From Triglochin maritima (taxonomy: Eukaryota; Streptophyta; Magnoliopsida; Alismatales; Juncaginaceae), in contig OY821793.1 in NCBI GenBank assembly GCA_963682175.1, positions 29,347,493 through 29,411,492 of the forward strand: DNA of 64,000 bases, written 5' to 3'. The position numbers and the translations under genes were made by a program. The first letter of the stretch is position 1. Every line of letters starts with the position of its first letter. The notes below the pieces were generated by a model. That model did no database searches and was not told the DNA's origin. It worked only from the letters and a program-made list of their open reading frames with translations. Positions 44,373 through 55,930 of the stretch are shown piece by piece.

Positions 44373-47300
44373 ATGACGAATCATTGGAAGATTGAGAAGT
44401 TGAGCCGAGATGTGAATTTCGGCTTGTGGCAAGTCAAGATGCACGCAATTCCGATGCAGCAAGAGGTGGAGGACGTTCTTGAGGGCATGGATAAGTTGCC
44501 AAAGGAAATGTCCGATCAAGATAGGCAAAAACTTGATCGAAAGGCGATGTCAACAATTAAGTTATCGTTGTCTGACGAAGTTCTGAGAGAAGTGTTGAAG
44601 GAGAAGACAACTGCAAGTATGTGGAAGAAATTAGAGGAAGTCTACATGAAGAAGTCACTTGTGAGCCGGATTATCTTGAAGAAGAAGTTGTTCCTATTCA
44701 AGATGAAGTCGGGTATCTCCCTTCAGCAACACTTGGATGATTTCAATGCAATCATCATGGACTTGGAGAAGGTTGAAGCAAGGTTATCTGATGAGGATCA
44801 GGCGATCCTTTTACTTTGCTTGTTGAGTTCTTCATATGATCACTTCGTGGAGACGATGATGTATAGCAGGACCGACATCTCTATTGCGGATGTCAAAAAC
44901 GCACTCTCCTCCAAATCTGATATGGAGAAGAGGTCTGATGGTTCTGAGTCGAGCAAAAGTGAAGCACTTGTTGCTCGTGGTAAAGGGAAAGAGAGGAGTT
45001 TCTCAAAGAACACCTCTAAGACCAAGTCAAGAGACAAAGATATTATTTGTCATTACTGCAAGAAGAATGGTCACAAGATATCAGAATGTTTTAAGCTACA
45101 GAACAAAGAGAAGCAAATGAGTTCTAGTAGTGGTGATCAGTCAGGTTCGAATGTCGCGGAGTCTGATTCTGATTTTGTGTTGACAGCTACAGGTTCTTCT
45201 GAAGCTTCCGACGGTTGGGTGATTGACACGGGCAGTACATTCCACTTAACTCCGAATAGACAATGGTTTTCATCCTATGAGACAATGTCAGGTGGAATGG
45301 TTGTGATGGGCAATGGTGACAGGTGCGAGGTTGCAGGAATTGGTTCTGTCAGATTGAGGACCCATGATGGCCTAGTCAAGATTTTATCGGATGTGCGACA
45401 TGTTCCGAAGGCGAGCAAGAATCTAATTTCAGTAGGTAGCCTGACTGCAAAGGGCTACAAATTCAGTGGTGAAGATGATTGTATATCCATCACCAAAGGA
45501 TCACTTATTCTGATGAATGGGAAGAAGCTTGGGCCCGGCAAACTTTATATGCTTAAAGGAGAAACTGTTATGGGTGACGCAGTTGTAGCGTCATCGTTGT
45601 CTGGTGAGGAGAATGCCCAACTTTGGCATATGAGGTTGGGGCACATGAGCGAGAAAGGCATGGCGGTGTTGAACAAACGTGGTTTGTTTGGAAGTCAGAA
45701 AATTGGCAGTCTGGACTTCTGTGAATTTTGTGTTTTTGGGAAGAAGAAGAGGGTTAGCTTCTCAGCAGCTAAGCACACCACCAAGGCCACTTTAGATTAT
45801 GTCCACTCTGATTTATGGGGACCTTCTCAGGTTCCATCAAAAGATGGAGCTCGCTACATGCTCACATTTATTGATGATTTCTCCAGGAAGACTTGTGTTT
45901 ATATTCTGAAACAAAAGAGTGATGTGTTTCAGAATTTTCAGCACTGGAAGGTTATGATTGAGAATGAAACAGGAAAGAAGATTAAGGTTCTTAGGACGGA
46001 TAATGGTTTGGAGTTTTGTTCCTCAGAGTTTAACGATTTCTGCAAGGATGAAGGAATTGTTGGATCATGTGGGTTATGGGTCCACTAATCACTTTTAAAA
46101 CTAATCACCTACTCGTTTTAGCGATCGAGTTATATACAGCGGAATTTAAACAACAAAACGAGCAAGTAGTAAATATGCAAACCACAATGGACGCGTCGGT
46201 TTTTATAGAGGTTCGGCACCCCACCCGGGTCCTAGTCATCTCTTGTAAGCTCCGCTCGACTCCGCGAGCTCCGCCTACGTCTTCACTAACCACTCCCCGT
46301 TCCGGGCCGGGAGAGAACGCCTTTTACACCACAAGCACCGCGAACAATCTCGCGAGCTTGACTTTCTTCTCTCACAATCCGAGAGGGACACTTCGGGCTT
46401 TCACCGAAGTCCTTGCTTCCTTTGACAAACAATTGAGTGGACCAACACTCTCTAATTCTTGAGCACACTTGAGTAGGATTGGAATTATGACTAAAGTGTG
46501 GAAGGTTTGAAGCTTTGAGTGTTTGGGATTCTCTCTAATGTTTTGGGCAAGTATGTAGTGGGAGAGTTGTGTTAAAATGTGTTTTACAACTCCTTATATA
46601 GGCATTAGAGAGAATAGAGCCGTTGGGATTGATTGAGTGAGTGTTGGTGTAGGATACACAAAACAGAAACTCGCAGGACCCAATTCTGAGTAAATTCGGT
46701 CGACCGGATCGGGCTGAACGGTCGACCGTTAGGCAGTTTTGAACTCAGTTGGGTCGACCAGTTAAGCAACGGTCGACCGCCCAACGCTACGACTTTGGTA
46801 CACTTAAGTGATCAGTCGAACACCTAAAAGGGGAACGGTCGACCGATTTGTACCAGGCACTTTGGGGTGTACAAATAGTGATCTATTCGGTCGACCGAAA
46901 CAAGGTCTGGCGGTCGACCGATTTTCAACAGGAGATTCGGGTTTGTCAAGAGATGGACAAACGGTCGACCGATCTTGGTCCTCGGTCGACCGATACATGA
47001 AATGTATTTGGGGTATAATTGGTTTAATACGAATACGACCGTTGGGTATATACGACAAAATAACGGTCGGGAAAATAAGATCAAACGGTCGACCGAAAGA
47101 GATGGTGCGGTCGACCGAAACTGGACAGGGAAACACAAACTGGATTACTTGATCATCCGGTCGACCGATCGGTATATTTCGGTCGACCGAAAGAGATGGT
47201 GCGATCGACCGAAACTGGACAGGGAAACACAAACTGGATTACTTGATCATCCGGTCGACCGATCGGTATATTTCGGTCGACCGAATGTGGGCAGACAGTT

Positions 47301-49960
47301 AGGGTTCAGGTTTAATGTTTTCCGGTCTAAGTTTGGGTGATCTATTGAAGTCAAAATTAAGTGAAATTTCGTGTGTGACTTCTATAAGGAACCTAGTGTG
47401 TGTTTAAGTTGATTTTTGCTCAAGTATGCTCAAAATACACAAGTTCCTAACGACTCAAAGAAAATACAAAATACATGTCTTCAATCGAGCTTGATTACAT
47501 GTCTTGACTTGATTTTCCTTTCTTCCTTGAGTCTTGATCACCTGTAGAGGTTAGCACAAAGCAATATATATGCAATGCAATATGTGTGCTACTCTACTTG
47601 ATCATAATTAAGATTAGGTTAATTAAATCATCAAAACATAGATTAAGGTCAAAAAGCCAACAGGAATCGTGAGACATCGAACTGTACGTCACACACCACA
47701 ACAGAACGGAGTAGCGGAACATCTGAATTGAACTCTCTTGGAGAGAGCTAGATGTATGCTTTTGAATGTTGACCTGACTAAGGATTTTTGGGCAGAAGCA
47801 GTGTGTACCGCTTGTTATTTAGTGAACCGTTCGCCTCACACTGTTTTGGATATGAGAACACTGGAAGAAGTTTGGACAGGTGGAGCTTCAGATTTGTCCA
47901 AGTTAAGAGTCTTCGGTTGTCCAGCGTACACACATGTAGATAAAGGAAAGTTGAATGCTCGGTCGTTGAAGTGTATATTCCTTGGCTACGATTTGGGTGT
48001 GAAGGGTTATCGTCTATGGTGCAAAGAATCTCAGAAGCTCATGGTTGAAAGAAATGTTGTCTTTAATGAGCTTGCTATGTTACCTTCCAGGAAAGACACT
48101 GTTATTTCTACTCCCGTGTCAAGTGGGACTCCAGTTCAGGTGGAGCCACCGGTAGTGACTGCTGATGAGGATACCAGTGTGACACAAGGAGAGAGTTCGA
48201 AATTTGAGGAAGATGAAGAGTATCTGTTGGCAAGGGACAGAGAGAGGCGGCTGACCAAGAAACCCCGTAGATATGCCGAATCAGTCCTTGCATATGCTCT
48301 TAGTGCAGCTGAAGATATTGGAGCCTCTGGTGAGCCGAGCAAGTATTCAGAGGCAATTTCGGCACCCGATTCAGCTGCTTGGGTGGGTGCAATGAATGAA
48401 GAGATGGAGTCTCTTCATAAGAACCAAACTTGGAAGTTGGTAGAACTTCCAAAAGGAAAAAGGGTCGTTAGCTGCAAATGGGTCTTCAAGAAGAAAATAT
48501 AGGATCTCTCAGATGTGAGGTACAAAGTTCGATTGGTTGCTCGTGGTTTTAGTCAGGTGGAGGGTGTGGATTATAGCGATATTTTCTCACCCGTTGTGAA
48601 ACATACTTCTATTCGTGTTTTGTTGAGTTTGGTTGCAATTCATGATTTAGAGTTAAAGCAACTAGATGTGAAGACCGCTTTCTTACATGGAGAATTATAG
48701 GAGCAAATTTACATGTCCCAGCCGGAGGGCTTTGTGGTCGAGGGTAAGGAGAATCAGTTATGTTTGCTGAAGAAGTCACTTTATGGGTTAAAGCAGTCGC
48801 CTCGACAATGATATAAAAGATTTAATTCTTTTATGGTTGGACATGGGTACAACAAGTTCCAGTATGACTGCTGCGTTTACCGAAAGGTATTTTCAGATGG
48901 CTCTCTTGTTTTGCTATTACTCTATGTAGATGATATGTTGATAGCAGCTAAGGACAAGTCTAAAATTTCTGAGCTTAAGGATTTGTTAAAGGCTGAGTTT
49001 GAGATGAAGGATCTCGGATCAGCAAAGAGGATTCTAGGTATGGAGATACGTCGCGATCGTGCATGCAAGAGTTTGTTTCTCTCCCAGCAGCAATATATTG
49101 AGAAAGTCTTGCATCGTTTTGGCATGAAGAATGCCAAGTCTGAAAGAATTCCTCTCGCCGCGCATTTTAAGCTCTCGGTAGACTTGTGTCCCAAGAAGGA
49201 GGAGGATAAGACATACATGTCACGTGTGCCTTATATTAGTGCAGTTGGCAGTTTGATGTATGCTATGATATGCACTCGTCCAGATATACCTCAGGCAGTC
49301 AGTGTGGTGAGCCGCTATATGTCGAATCCAGAAAAGGAGCATTGGTCAGCTGTGAAGTGGATTCTCCGGTATCTAAAAGGTACAACTAAGCTATCTCTGA
49401 AATTTGGTCGATCTTCGTATTCGTTAATGGGGTTCGTAGATGCCAATTACGCGGGAGACTGCGATAGACGAAGATCTATGACTGGTTATGTGTTTACTGT
49501 TGGGAGCACGACTATTAGCTGGAAAGCGACGTTGCAACACACTGTTGCTTTGTCTACAACGGAGGCAGAGTATATGGCAGCGACCGAGGGTATCAAGGAA
49601 GCTCTTTGGCTGAAAGGTTTATTTGGAGAGCTTATTCCAGGTCAGAATACAGTGGTTATTTATTGTGATAGTCAGAGTGTCATTCATCTGACGAAGGATC
49701 GGATGTATCACGAGAGGACGAAGCATATCGACGTCCGTTATCACTTCATTCAGGAAGTTGTTGCTGAAGGAGGTGTGGTGGTGAAGAAGGTGGGCACTGA
49801 AGATAATCCGGCTGATATGTTGACGAAGCCAGTTATTTCGACTAAGTTCATGGTATGCGTGAACTTGGTTGGTTTGAGTTCCGAGAAAGTGGAGCTAAGA
49901 CAACAACACAATGAGGAAGGAAGTGTTCCTTCAAAGATTTCTGGGGGCTATTCAAGGTAA
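44373..49960 (+). pseudogene. Copia gag-pol polyprotein, inactivated
   Basis: The reading starts MTNHWKIEKLSRDVNFGLWQ (gag). It continues with a CCHC knuckle (CHYCKKNGHKISEC), protease (VIDTGSTFHLT), pre-integrase (LWHMRLGHMSEKGM) and integrase (HSDLWGPS, FIDDFSRK, VLRTDNGLEF). The solo LTR at 46058-47662 splits the integrase right after CKDEGI. The frame resumes with TPQQNGVAEHLN, then a stop (TGA near 47728). Reverse transcriptase shows KWVFKKK, QLDVKTAFLHGEL and LLLYVDDMLIAA. RNase H shows DANYAGD, STTEAEYMA and HIDVRYHFI. More stops lie near 48500, 48698 and 48810. Two are readily explained as transitions (a TGG-type Trp to TGA; an Arg codon to TGA). Confidence 0.93.
46058..47662 (-). mobile_element. 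Solo LTR, family 1, nested in Copia integrase
   Basis: The sequence runs TGTTGGATCATGTGGG...AAAAGCCAACA, 1605 bp, with a perfect 5 bp target duplication GGAAT (46053-46057 and 47663-47667). On minus, a TATA box (CTATATAAGG, about 46600) lies downstream of about 17 CGGTCGACCG-type palindromes (46694-47283). A tandem duplication of about 105 bp within the array (around 47080-47285) repeats the AGAGATGGTGCGGTCGACCG segment. It is the younger relative of the LTR at 21934-23559, judging by its perfect duplication. Confidence 0.92.
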
Positions 49961-49969
49961 TTTGGAGAT

Positions 49970-50824
49970 TGTTGTTGTTTACCTTGAATAAGTGATTAAA
50001 GTATTAGGGCAGAAAAACAGACAATCGGTCGATCGGAAGGAGTGTTTCGGTCGACCGGATGTGTGTTGGATTGTCCAGCAAAGTGTCTGTCGTTTTTCGG
50101 TCGACCGGAATCTAGGATTCGGTCGACCGGACACACAAATGGAGCTGGGCAAAAGTTACTGTCGGTTTTCAGTCGACCGGAACCTTGGATTCGGTCGACC
50201 GGAAACATTCGTGGAGCTGGGAGAAAAGTGTCTGTTGATTTTTGGTCGACCGGAACTTAAGTGATTCGGTCGACCGCGTATGCACTCGCGCAAGCCAGAA
50301 AAGTTATTGTCTCTTTTCGGTCGACCGGTACTTAAATTTCGGTCGACCGGTAAAAGCTCGTTCGCGATACAGTTATTGGATCGGTCGACCGAAGCACCCG
50401 TTCGGTCGACCGTTTGGACCCAGTTCTGCCCACGTTTTGCATATTTCTCCACGATATTTTGGTGCAATTAATACTTGTTTAGGCCTACTATATAAAGGCA
50501 ATTTCATCCCCCTTTGTTTAAGGATAATTCCTATTTGTCCACTTTTGCATTCTTGAGAAAAAAGAGAAAGAGCATCCTTGTGATTCGTTTGGAGAGATTT
50601 GAGTCGGGTATTTCGTCGGTTCGTTCGCGTCTCCTGTAAGTATCTCTTGTAATACGTTTCTCTATAGTGGGTTTGAGTTGTGTCGTCTGTCGTTTTTCCC
50701 GCATTGGGTTTCCACGTTAAATCTTGCGTGTTTTGTGTGGTTTGAATTTTGGATTTGCGTTTGGTTCTCAAGTTTAGTCGATTGGATTTGCTGTTTCTAC
50801 TGGGATTGGTTTTAATTCCTAACA
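49970..50824 (+). repeat. 3' LTR of the Copia element (855 bp)
   Basis: This has the same ends as the 5' LTR. It contains 12 CGGTCGACCG-type palindromes (50025-50415) against 7 in the 5' LTR. Outside the array the two LTRs are very similar, with scattered substitutions. Confidence 0.93.
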
Positions 50825-53072
50825 ATATATCATGTTTCTTTCCAAAAAAAATTAATGATACGAGCTTTACACCATTTGTTTGCTTCATTTCTCAAATATC
50901 CAACCATTTGCAATCTCTCTTTTTATGATCATGAAGGTGTCGAGGCCTGTCATGCACGATGACCGCTTCTTAGAAGGAGCAGTAGCAAGATACAAGGGTT
51001 TTTGCATCTTACTAAGAAAAATTTAGCAAAATCTTTGGAGGGTAACTGTGTTCCAACTTATGATATCGATATAATCTGGCATTCTCACCAATTACAGTCT
51101 GTGGCTTACTGCAATGACACAATTAAATTGCTTGGGAAAGTGCTTGCACATGATGATACTGATTCCGACTTAAGCGCCGGAGGAAAAATAGACGTCTCAT
51201 TTACGAAGACAACTTATAAGCAGTGGGAATCAACATTCGGGGTCTTTGGAATGAGGTACTGGAGAGCTGGGGCCATGTATCGAGGCGAGGCCCCAACTCC
51301 TGTGACCCTCACTCCTATATACAAAAATACTGTTTGCACTGATGTGCCTCCCGATCGGTTTCACAATTACCTTGAAGTTTCAGCCACAAAATTCGTCGAG
51401 GTATTGAACATTTTATTCTGCACTTGAACACTTCCATTCTTAACGAGGAATACAATTTATTGCATGTATGCAAATATTAGGTGAACAAGTTTTTCTTGAC
51501 ATTCTTATCTCAGGCATAACATTTTACTTATTTTACTGACAAGTTTCATTTTCTTTTAACTAAATCAAATCAAAATTGTGTTTGGATGTAGAATTCGTGC
51601 CTGAAAAAGAGAGCCTTATGTTCTCATTCCTAATTTCACTTCTTTTACAGGTTCTTCTGCAGATTGTCAACATAAGAAATGCACCAGACCATGATAAAAT
51701 GGACATGTTTGTATCTTTTGGAAAAGATCAACCAGACATGTTTATAGATGGTGCATATGTATTAAACATAGAATCAGAAATAGGAGAGAAACAATTTGCC
51801 AATTTCCATTGCGAGCCCACGGGTAATCTTATTTTCTCCCTGCTGATAGAAAACTTAAGTCTACAAACACCATCGTCTCCAAAAACCATCGGAACAACTT
51901 CAATTTCTCTTCAGGAACTGATGAATCCAGATTCTGAATTGGTCGTAGAGAAATTGTTCGAACTAGAAGTCAAATCTGAAAACATAGGATTGGAGCCTAT
52001 CTATCTTCATATTGCTTCCTCTTTTACGGTTCCTATCTCTGCAAATCATGTGTTTAACATAGTGGAATCACTAACCTCCTCTAAACAAACACTCCTCTCT
52101 TTGAAAGAAGAGGGTCAAAGCATTGAAGGGTGGTCAGACTTTGTCGATGGCAACAACAACAAATTCATTACCGTTCATATGAGGTATAAGTAGCTGTATT
52201 TATGCATCAAGCCTATCTTAAGTGCCATCCTTCTTCTGTTTTTGAGTAAGCAGAATCATTTATCCGGAAATGTGCTTATTTACTTGACGTGTTTCCTGAT
52301 TTATGGCCTTCTCAGGCACTCGAAAGACAACAAGAAACAGGTCCAGGGTGTATCGAGAAACTCTCACAAAGTCGACGTTCTAGCTAAATCAGTTGGAAAT
52401 ATGTGGTACTTAATTGACTCTAGCTTTTCCTTCTCCCTTGAGGACAAAATTTCTCAAGATGGTATGGTCCTTGAGCTTGTCGGAGGGCCTCATGTAAGTA
52501 TTTTATTATAGCTAGCTCTTGATATGAAGGGTTTGTTTTCATTATTTCATCCTATATCATGCACTCTGGTGATGAAACAAATGAGTGTCACGTACCATAT
52601 AATAAGTTTGACAAAACCTTCTAACTGATGCAGATGAGACTCTATCCTGGCCGAAAGCTTGAATTCGAGTCTAGATACTATAACATCGACCAGAAAGACA
52701 ATCATGATTTTATTACTGTAATTATGTTCACCAAAAACAATCTGTATGGCAAAAGCTTGGCACTCGTTGATCTGAAATCTGGCGTTTTGGAGATCGAGAT
52801 CTTAAATTTGATTTCTTATCATGATTATGTTTTCATATGGAATTTTGATCGCAAAACTGTTAGAATGCTCTCACTTTAAACAGGTAACAGAAGAGTGGTT
52901 CGTGTTCCCTGGAATGGTATTGGCTTATGTACTGGTATGTATGATGAAAACTGAAGGACACGACATATTTGTTTCCACCAAAGAAAGTGAATATTCAGAA
53001 CAAGTTGACGAGTGTAAGAAGGTGCAAATGATGGAAGAAAAAAATACTGGAGCCCCAGAAGATGTCGAATGA

Positions 53073-54206
53073 TTGGAAAGCTGTGTTTGCATGAAAGCAG
53101 ATGATGATCTGGTGATCGTCTAAGATGCATATTCAATAAAAGATGTACATAGGATTATGTTAGAATCTATAGAGTGCAGGGGATGTTCTTGCTGAGAATA
53201 AGGTGAGGTTCATCACCATTCACCAAGTTGTTTGTAACTAAAAAATCATGCTTGTTGTTATTGCAATGTTGGTAGTTTTTAGACTTACTATTTCATCATT
53301 TTCTAGCATGCTCACTTACTAGAGAATAAGAAGAATAAAACTGTAAAAGAATAAGGAGTGAAAGGTGATTCATGATTTTTCCTTTTAAGATTATTCATTC
53401 GGAACCTGTTCATATTTTAGTCAGATTCTAACTAAGAGAGTTCATCAGGTATAGACCAACCGGGTTAATGCTCCAGGAGAAATGCAGATTTCCATGATCG
53501 TACCTTAATACCTTACACTTTGACCCCATGAATCAATAAGTGCAAACCATAAGACATTATCATGTAGATAGGAGAGTTCATTCCCATCAACCCAAACCAA
53601 ATCTTCAATGTAAAGATGTAATTCAGAAGATATTTTGAAAATTCGTAGGAACCGCTATATAGTTCAGAACAGCATGAAATAGCTAGCTTGTAAGTTCACT
53701 AATAAAAATCTGAAATTAACTACACGAGCAAACATGGTTGTAAATTGCAGTGTTTAAGAGTCACTTTAGAAAGAAAAAAACTGCTCTATTGCAAGTGGAA
53801 TACTCATACTTTAAATCCTTAAATATAAACAACCACTTGTATCAAGTAATTCTTTTTAATAAGAATTATCTACTTTTTTCTAACTGAACTTAGAAATGAC
53901 TCGATATTGATCTTGACCATTTCAATATACCAACTGGATTAGTGTCTCAGTTGGGTGGTATGTAGTGACCATGAGTGAATAAGAAAGAAAAAGGTTAGCA
54001 AATGGTGACTTCTTAGGAAGTTGTTATGCAGACAAGTATGTTTGTACGTTTTAAACATCTTTTTCGGTTACAGTTTGACTCCTCTACTTTTTATTTGCCT
54101 CCATATGTGGTAACCCATGAGTAGCATGTGATTCTTCAGCTATATATTCTTGTACAAGAGACTCCACTTTCACACCAAGTTCAGAGTAAGAACCAAGAAG
54201 AAGGTG
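53073..54206. other. Intergenic downstream of GRDP-2, with an orphan promoter-like duplicate
   Basis: The 3' flank of GRDP-2 is followed by AT-rich sequence. At about 53505-53585 the stretch CCTTACACTTTGACCCCAT, then TAGGAGAGTTCAT, matches the upstream region of the small cysteine-rich gene at 55621 (about 55465-55550). No open frame of that type follows. The leader of the gene at 54207 begins near 54140 (CTATATATTC). Confidence 0.5.
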
Positions 54207-54365
54207 ATGGAGAAGATGAAGGAGAAAGCTAGTGTTGGAGCACAAGTGGAGAGTGGAGGTTGCGTTGCACTTTGCGGATGTGTGAAACCACTTGAGAGTG
54301 GAAACAATCTTAACAACAAATGTAAGGGTCATTCTAGGAACATGTTAGGAAGTAAGTGTCGTTAA
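54207..54365 (+). CDS. Small cysteine-rich protein (52 residues), function unknown
   Basis: The ORF starts MEKMKEKASVGAQVES and contains CVALCGCVKPLESGNN, then NNKCKGH and MLGSKCR, with five cysteines. It is clearly related to the 47-residue protein at 55621: both share CGC.KPLES.NN, NKC.GH and MLGS.C. There is no signal peptide, so it is probably cytosolic, although the cysteine spacing could fit metal binding. A TATA-like stretch (CTATATATTC, near 54141) lies about 65 bp upstream. The shared pattern between two diverged copies is the main argument that it is a real gene. I do not recognise the family. Confidence 0.55.
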   Translation: MEKMKEKASVGAQVESGGCVALCGCVKPLESGNNLNNKCKGHSRNMLGSKCR

Positions 54366-55093
54366 GAAGTTCCATGTTAGTGTCTAAAATCTAAATAAAA
54401 GAACAGTGGTTGTAACCAATTGTGCTGTCCAACTTGCCATGCAAGGAAAGTGGTCGATATTGGTTGTAAATAAGATGCAATCTGTTCTTTGATGATGAGA
54501 AATAAAGGAACATTGGTGCATTTAGATGTTGCTACAACTTACATATCTCCTACATGTCTTGGTGTGAAGACTTATTCTAGTTTTAAACTCTATATCATGG
54601 ATGCAAACATGTTTGAGACCATCAAACAATGTAGAAAGACTTGCTTGCAAAATCTTTTCCAGTAATCAAATAACAATTCTGAAGGGAAAACAACAAGGTG
54701 ATAGTTGGACAATAATCCACGATTTGGAAAACCATGATGGATGGCACTGAAATAACATGGTTACCAAACAAAGACTAGATAAATCAGGGATCAAAAGCAG
54801 GTAAAAAATTGACCGATGGCCAAAATTGATGTAGAACTGCGAGATGCTGTGAGTCAATGGAGTTAAGTTGTGCCTAAACATATACAACATTTTCGCAGTT
54901 TCCCTTATGTACAATGTAAGACAGAGCCCAAAAAGAAAGTAACGTACCATTGATTAACGGAACCGAAAATTCAAGTGTCACCTACTGAAGCAACAGATGC
55001 ATTTGAAACAGAAATAAATCAACAAAACAGATTAGCAGCCCTGAAGAAATGCAGAAGATAAAGTAGATATAACAAAATTTTAGATTGAGAATC
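54366..55093. other. Intergenic between the small cysteine-rich gene and the U1 pseudogene
   Basis: The 3' flank of the small gene is followed by AT-rich sequence without a recognisable gene. Confidence 0.4.
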
Positions 55094-55221
55094 GGGCAGG
55101 GGCCGTGCAGACGCGTACCTAAAGCAACAAATAATGACATACACTCTCCCAGTTGGGGAAACGTTAGTGTGGCGCCCCTCCGAAGTGCAATGGAGGCCAC
55201 CACCCTAGGCCATGGGCCTTC
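55094..55221 (-). pseudogene. U1 snRNA pseudogene, 5' truncated
   Basis: Compared with the complete copies, this one keeps the region from GGCCCATGGCCTAGGGTGG through the 3' hairpin (CTGCACGGCCCCTGCCC). It lacks the first 30 or so nucleotides, including ACTTACCTG that pairs with 5' splice sites. The USE and TATA promoter elements are also missing. Several substitutions break stem pairs (for example in GTACGCGTCTGCACGG). It cannot act as U1. Confidence 0.85.
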
Positions 55222-55515
55222 ATGATTACTTCCTACAAACATATTAGACATTAAAGGAAAGAATTAGGTAAATCATATTCATTGGAAATAAATCGTCAAC
55301 GTTTAAATTTCATTTCTCTGAATCGGATAACTTTTCACCAAAACTTCAACTAATTACAATACTTCCTTCAAGCAAATCACACTTATAAGGAAAGAAGTAG
55401 GTAGACCAACAAAGTGAATGTTCCATTGAGCAAATGGGAATTCGGATATTCACGACCACACCGTTACACTTTGACCCCATCAATGCACAAGCGCAAACCA
55501 CGTGACATTTTCACT

Positions 55516-55523
55516 TATAAATA
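55516..55523 (+). promoter_or_regulatory. TATA box of the small cysteine-rich gene, with G-box and W-box-like motifs upstream
   Basis: TATAAATA lies about 100 bp before the ATG at 55621. Just upstream are CACGTG (a G-box, about 55500) and ACTTTGACCCCAT (containing the W-box-like TTGACC, about 55469). These match motifs bound by bZIP/bHLH and WRKY factors; that they act here is inference. Confidence 0.55.
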
Positions 55524-55620
55524 CATACCCATCTAGCTAGGAGAGTTCATCCGACGACACAACACAACAAGTCCTCATTCTTCGCTGAGAACAATATTAT
55601 ATTAGTTTGGAGAGAAGAAA

Positions 55621-55764
55621 ATGGAGGGGAAAGTTGCAGCACCAACTTGTGGGTGTTTGAAGCCACTCGAGAGTTCAAACAACAAATGCAGGGGCCATTG
55701 CATTTGTGGCGACAAGATGTCTGGAAGCAGGTGTTGGAGAATGTTGGGAAGTAGATGCATGTGA
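55621..55764 (+). CDS. Small cysteine-rich protein (47 residues), paralogue of the 54207 gene
   Basis: The ORF starts MEGKVAAPTCGCLKPLESSN and ends CWRMLGSRCM, with seven cysteines (10, 12, 23, 27, 29, 38, 46), including CRGHCICGD. Compared with the paralogue at 54207, the N-terminus is shorter and there is an extra segment between the NKC.GH and MLGS.C blocks. A TATA box, a G-box and a W-box-like motif are in good positions upstream, so this copy is the better candidate for expression. There is no signal peptide. The cysteine-rich, lysine/arginine-rich make-up could suit a metal-binding or stress-induced peptide, but the function is unknown. Confidence 0.6.
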   Translation: MEGKVAAPTCGCLKPLESSNNKCRGHCICGDKMSGSRCWRMLGSRCM

Positions 55765-55930
55765 TGTTTAACATGTTTGTGCTCAAATAAACAGGAAGGT
55801 ATAATATATGCAATGGTCAGCTTGCATGTACGTTTTAAATTTTAAGTGATCCTGTATTCAAGTTATCCTCATAATAAATAAAAGCTGCTGGAAATCTCTT
55901 CATTTCTCTTTTGGTTTTAGATGCAAGTTG

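Larger units (their letters stand above)
43622..50824 (+). mobile_element. Copia (TNT1-94-like) LTR retrotransposon in a GRDP-2 intron
   Basis: The 5' LTR 43622-44309 and 3' LTR 49970-50824 both run TGTTGTTGTTTACC...TTCCTAACA. They are flanked by a perfect 5 bp duplication ATATA (43617-43621 and 50825-50829). The primer site TGGTATCAGAGC (44312-44323) matches initiator tRNA-Met. Gag, protease, integrase, reverse transcriptase and RNase H follow in Copia order, with integrase before reverse transcriptase. The polyprotein is interrupted by stops and by a nested solo LTR. Confidence 0.96.
42832..53072 (+). pseudogene. GRDP-2 (glycine-rich domain protein, DUF1399), decayed second copy
   Basis: Seven exons are visible: 42832-42949 (RYKNFWLPLLAKHGE, CEWIWHCHLNP), 43137-43348, 50937-51400, 51651-52183, 52316-52493, 52634-52792 and 52884-53072. 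A 7.2 kb Copia element sits in the intron after the second. There are three lesions. A TAG at 43281-43283 comes with a frame slip before YDLVAAVGRQSSFYYQ. There is a one-base deletion at the YKGFLH segment near 51000 compared with GRDP-1. The splice donor after exon 52634-52792 is lost (GAG|ATCGAG). The last four exons otherwise stay in frame and end TGA at 53070. The Cys/Gly-rich tail of GRDP-1 is absent. Exons upstream of 42832 were not found. Confidence 0.82.

Noticed and set aside
46067..46462. 131-codon plus-strand frame at the start of the nested LTR, and its match at 22060-22388
   Set aside because: It lies inside the family 1 LTR on the strand opposite to the LTR's TATA box, with different frames open in the two copies.
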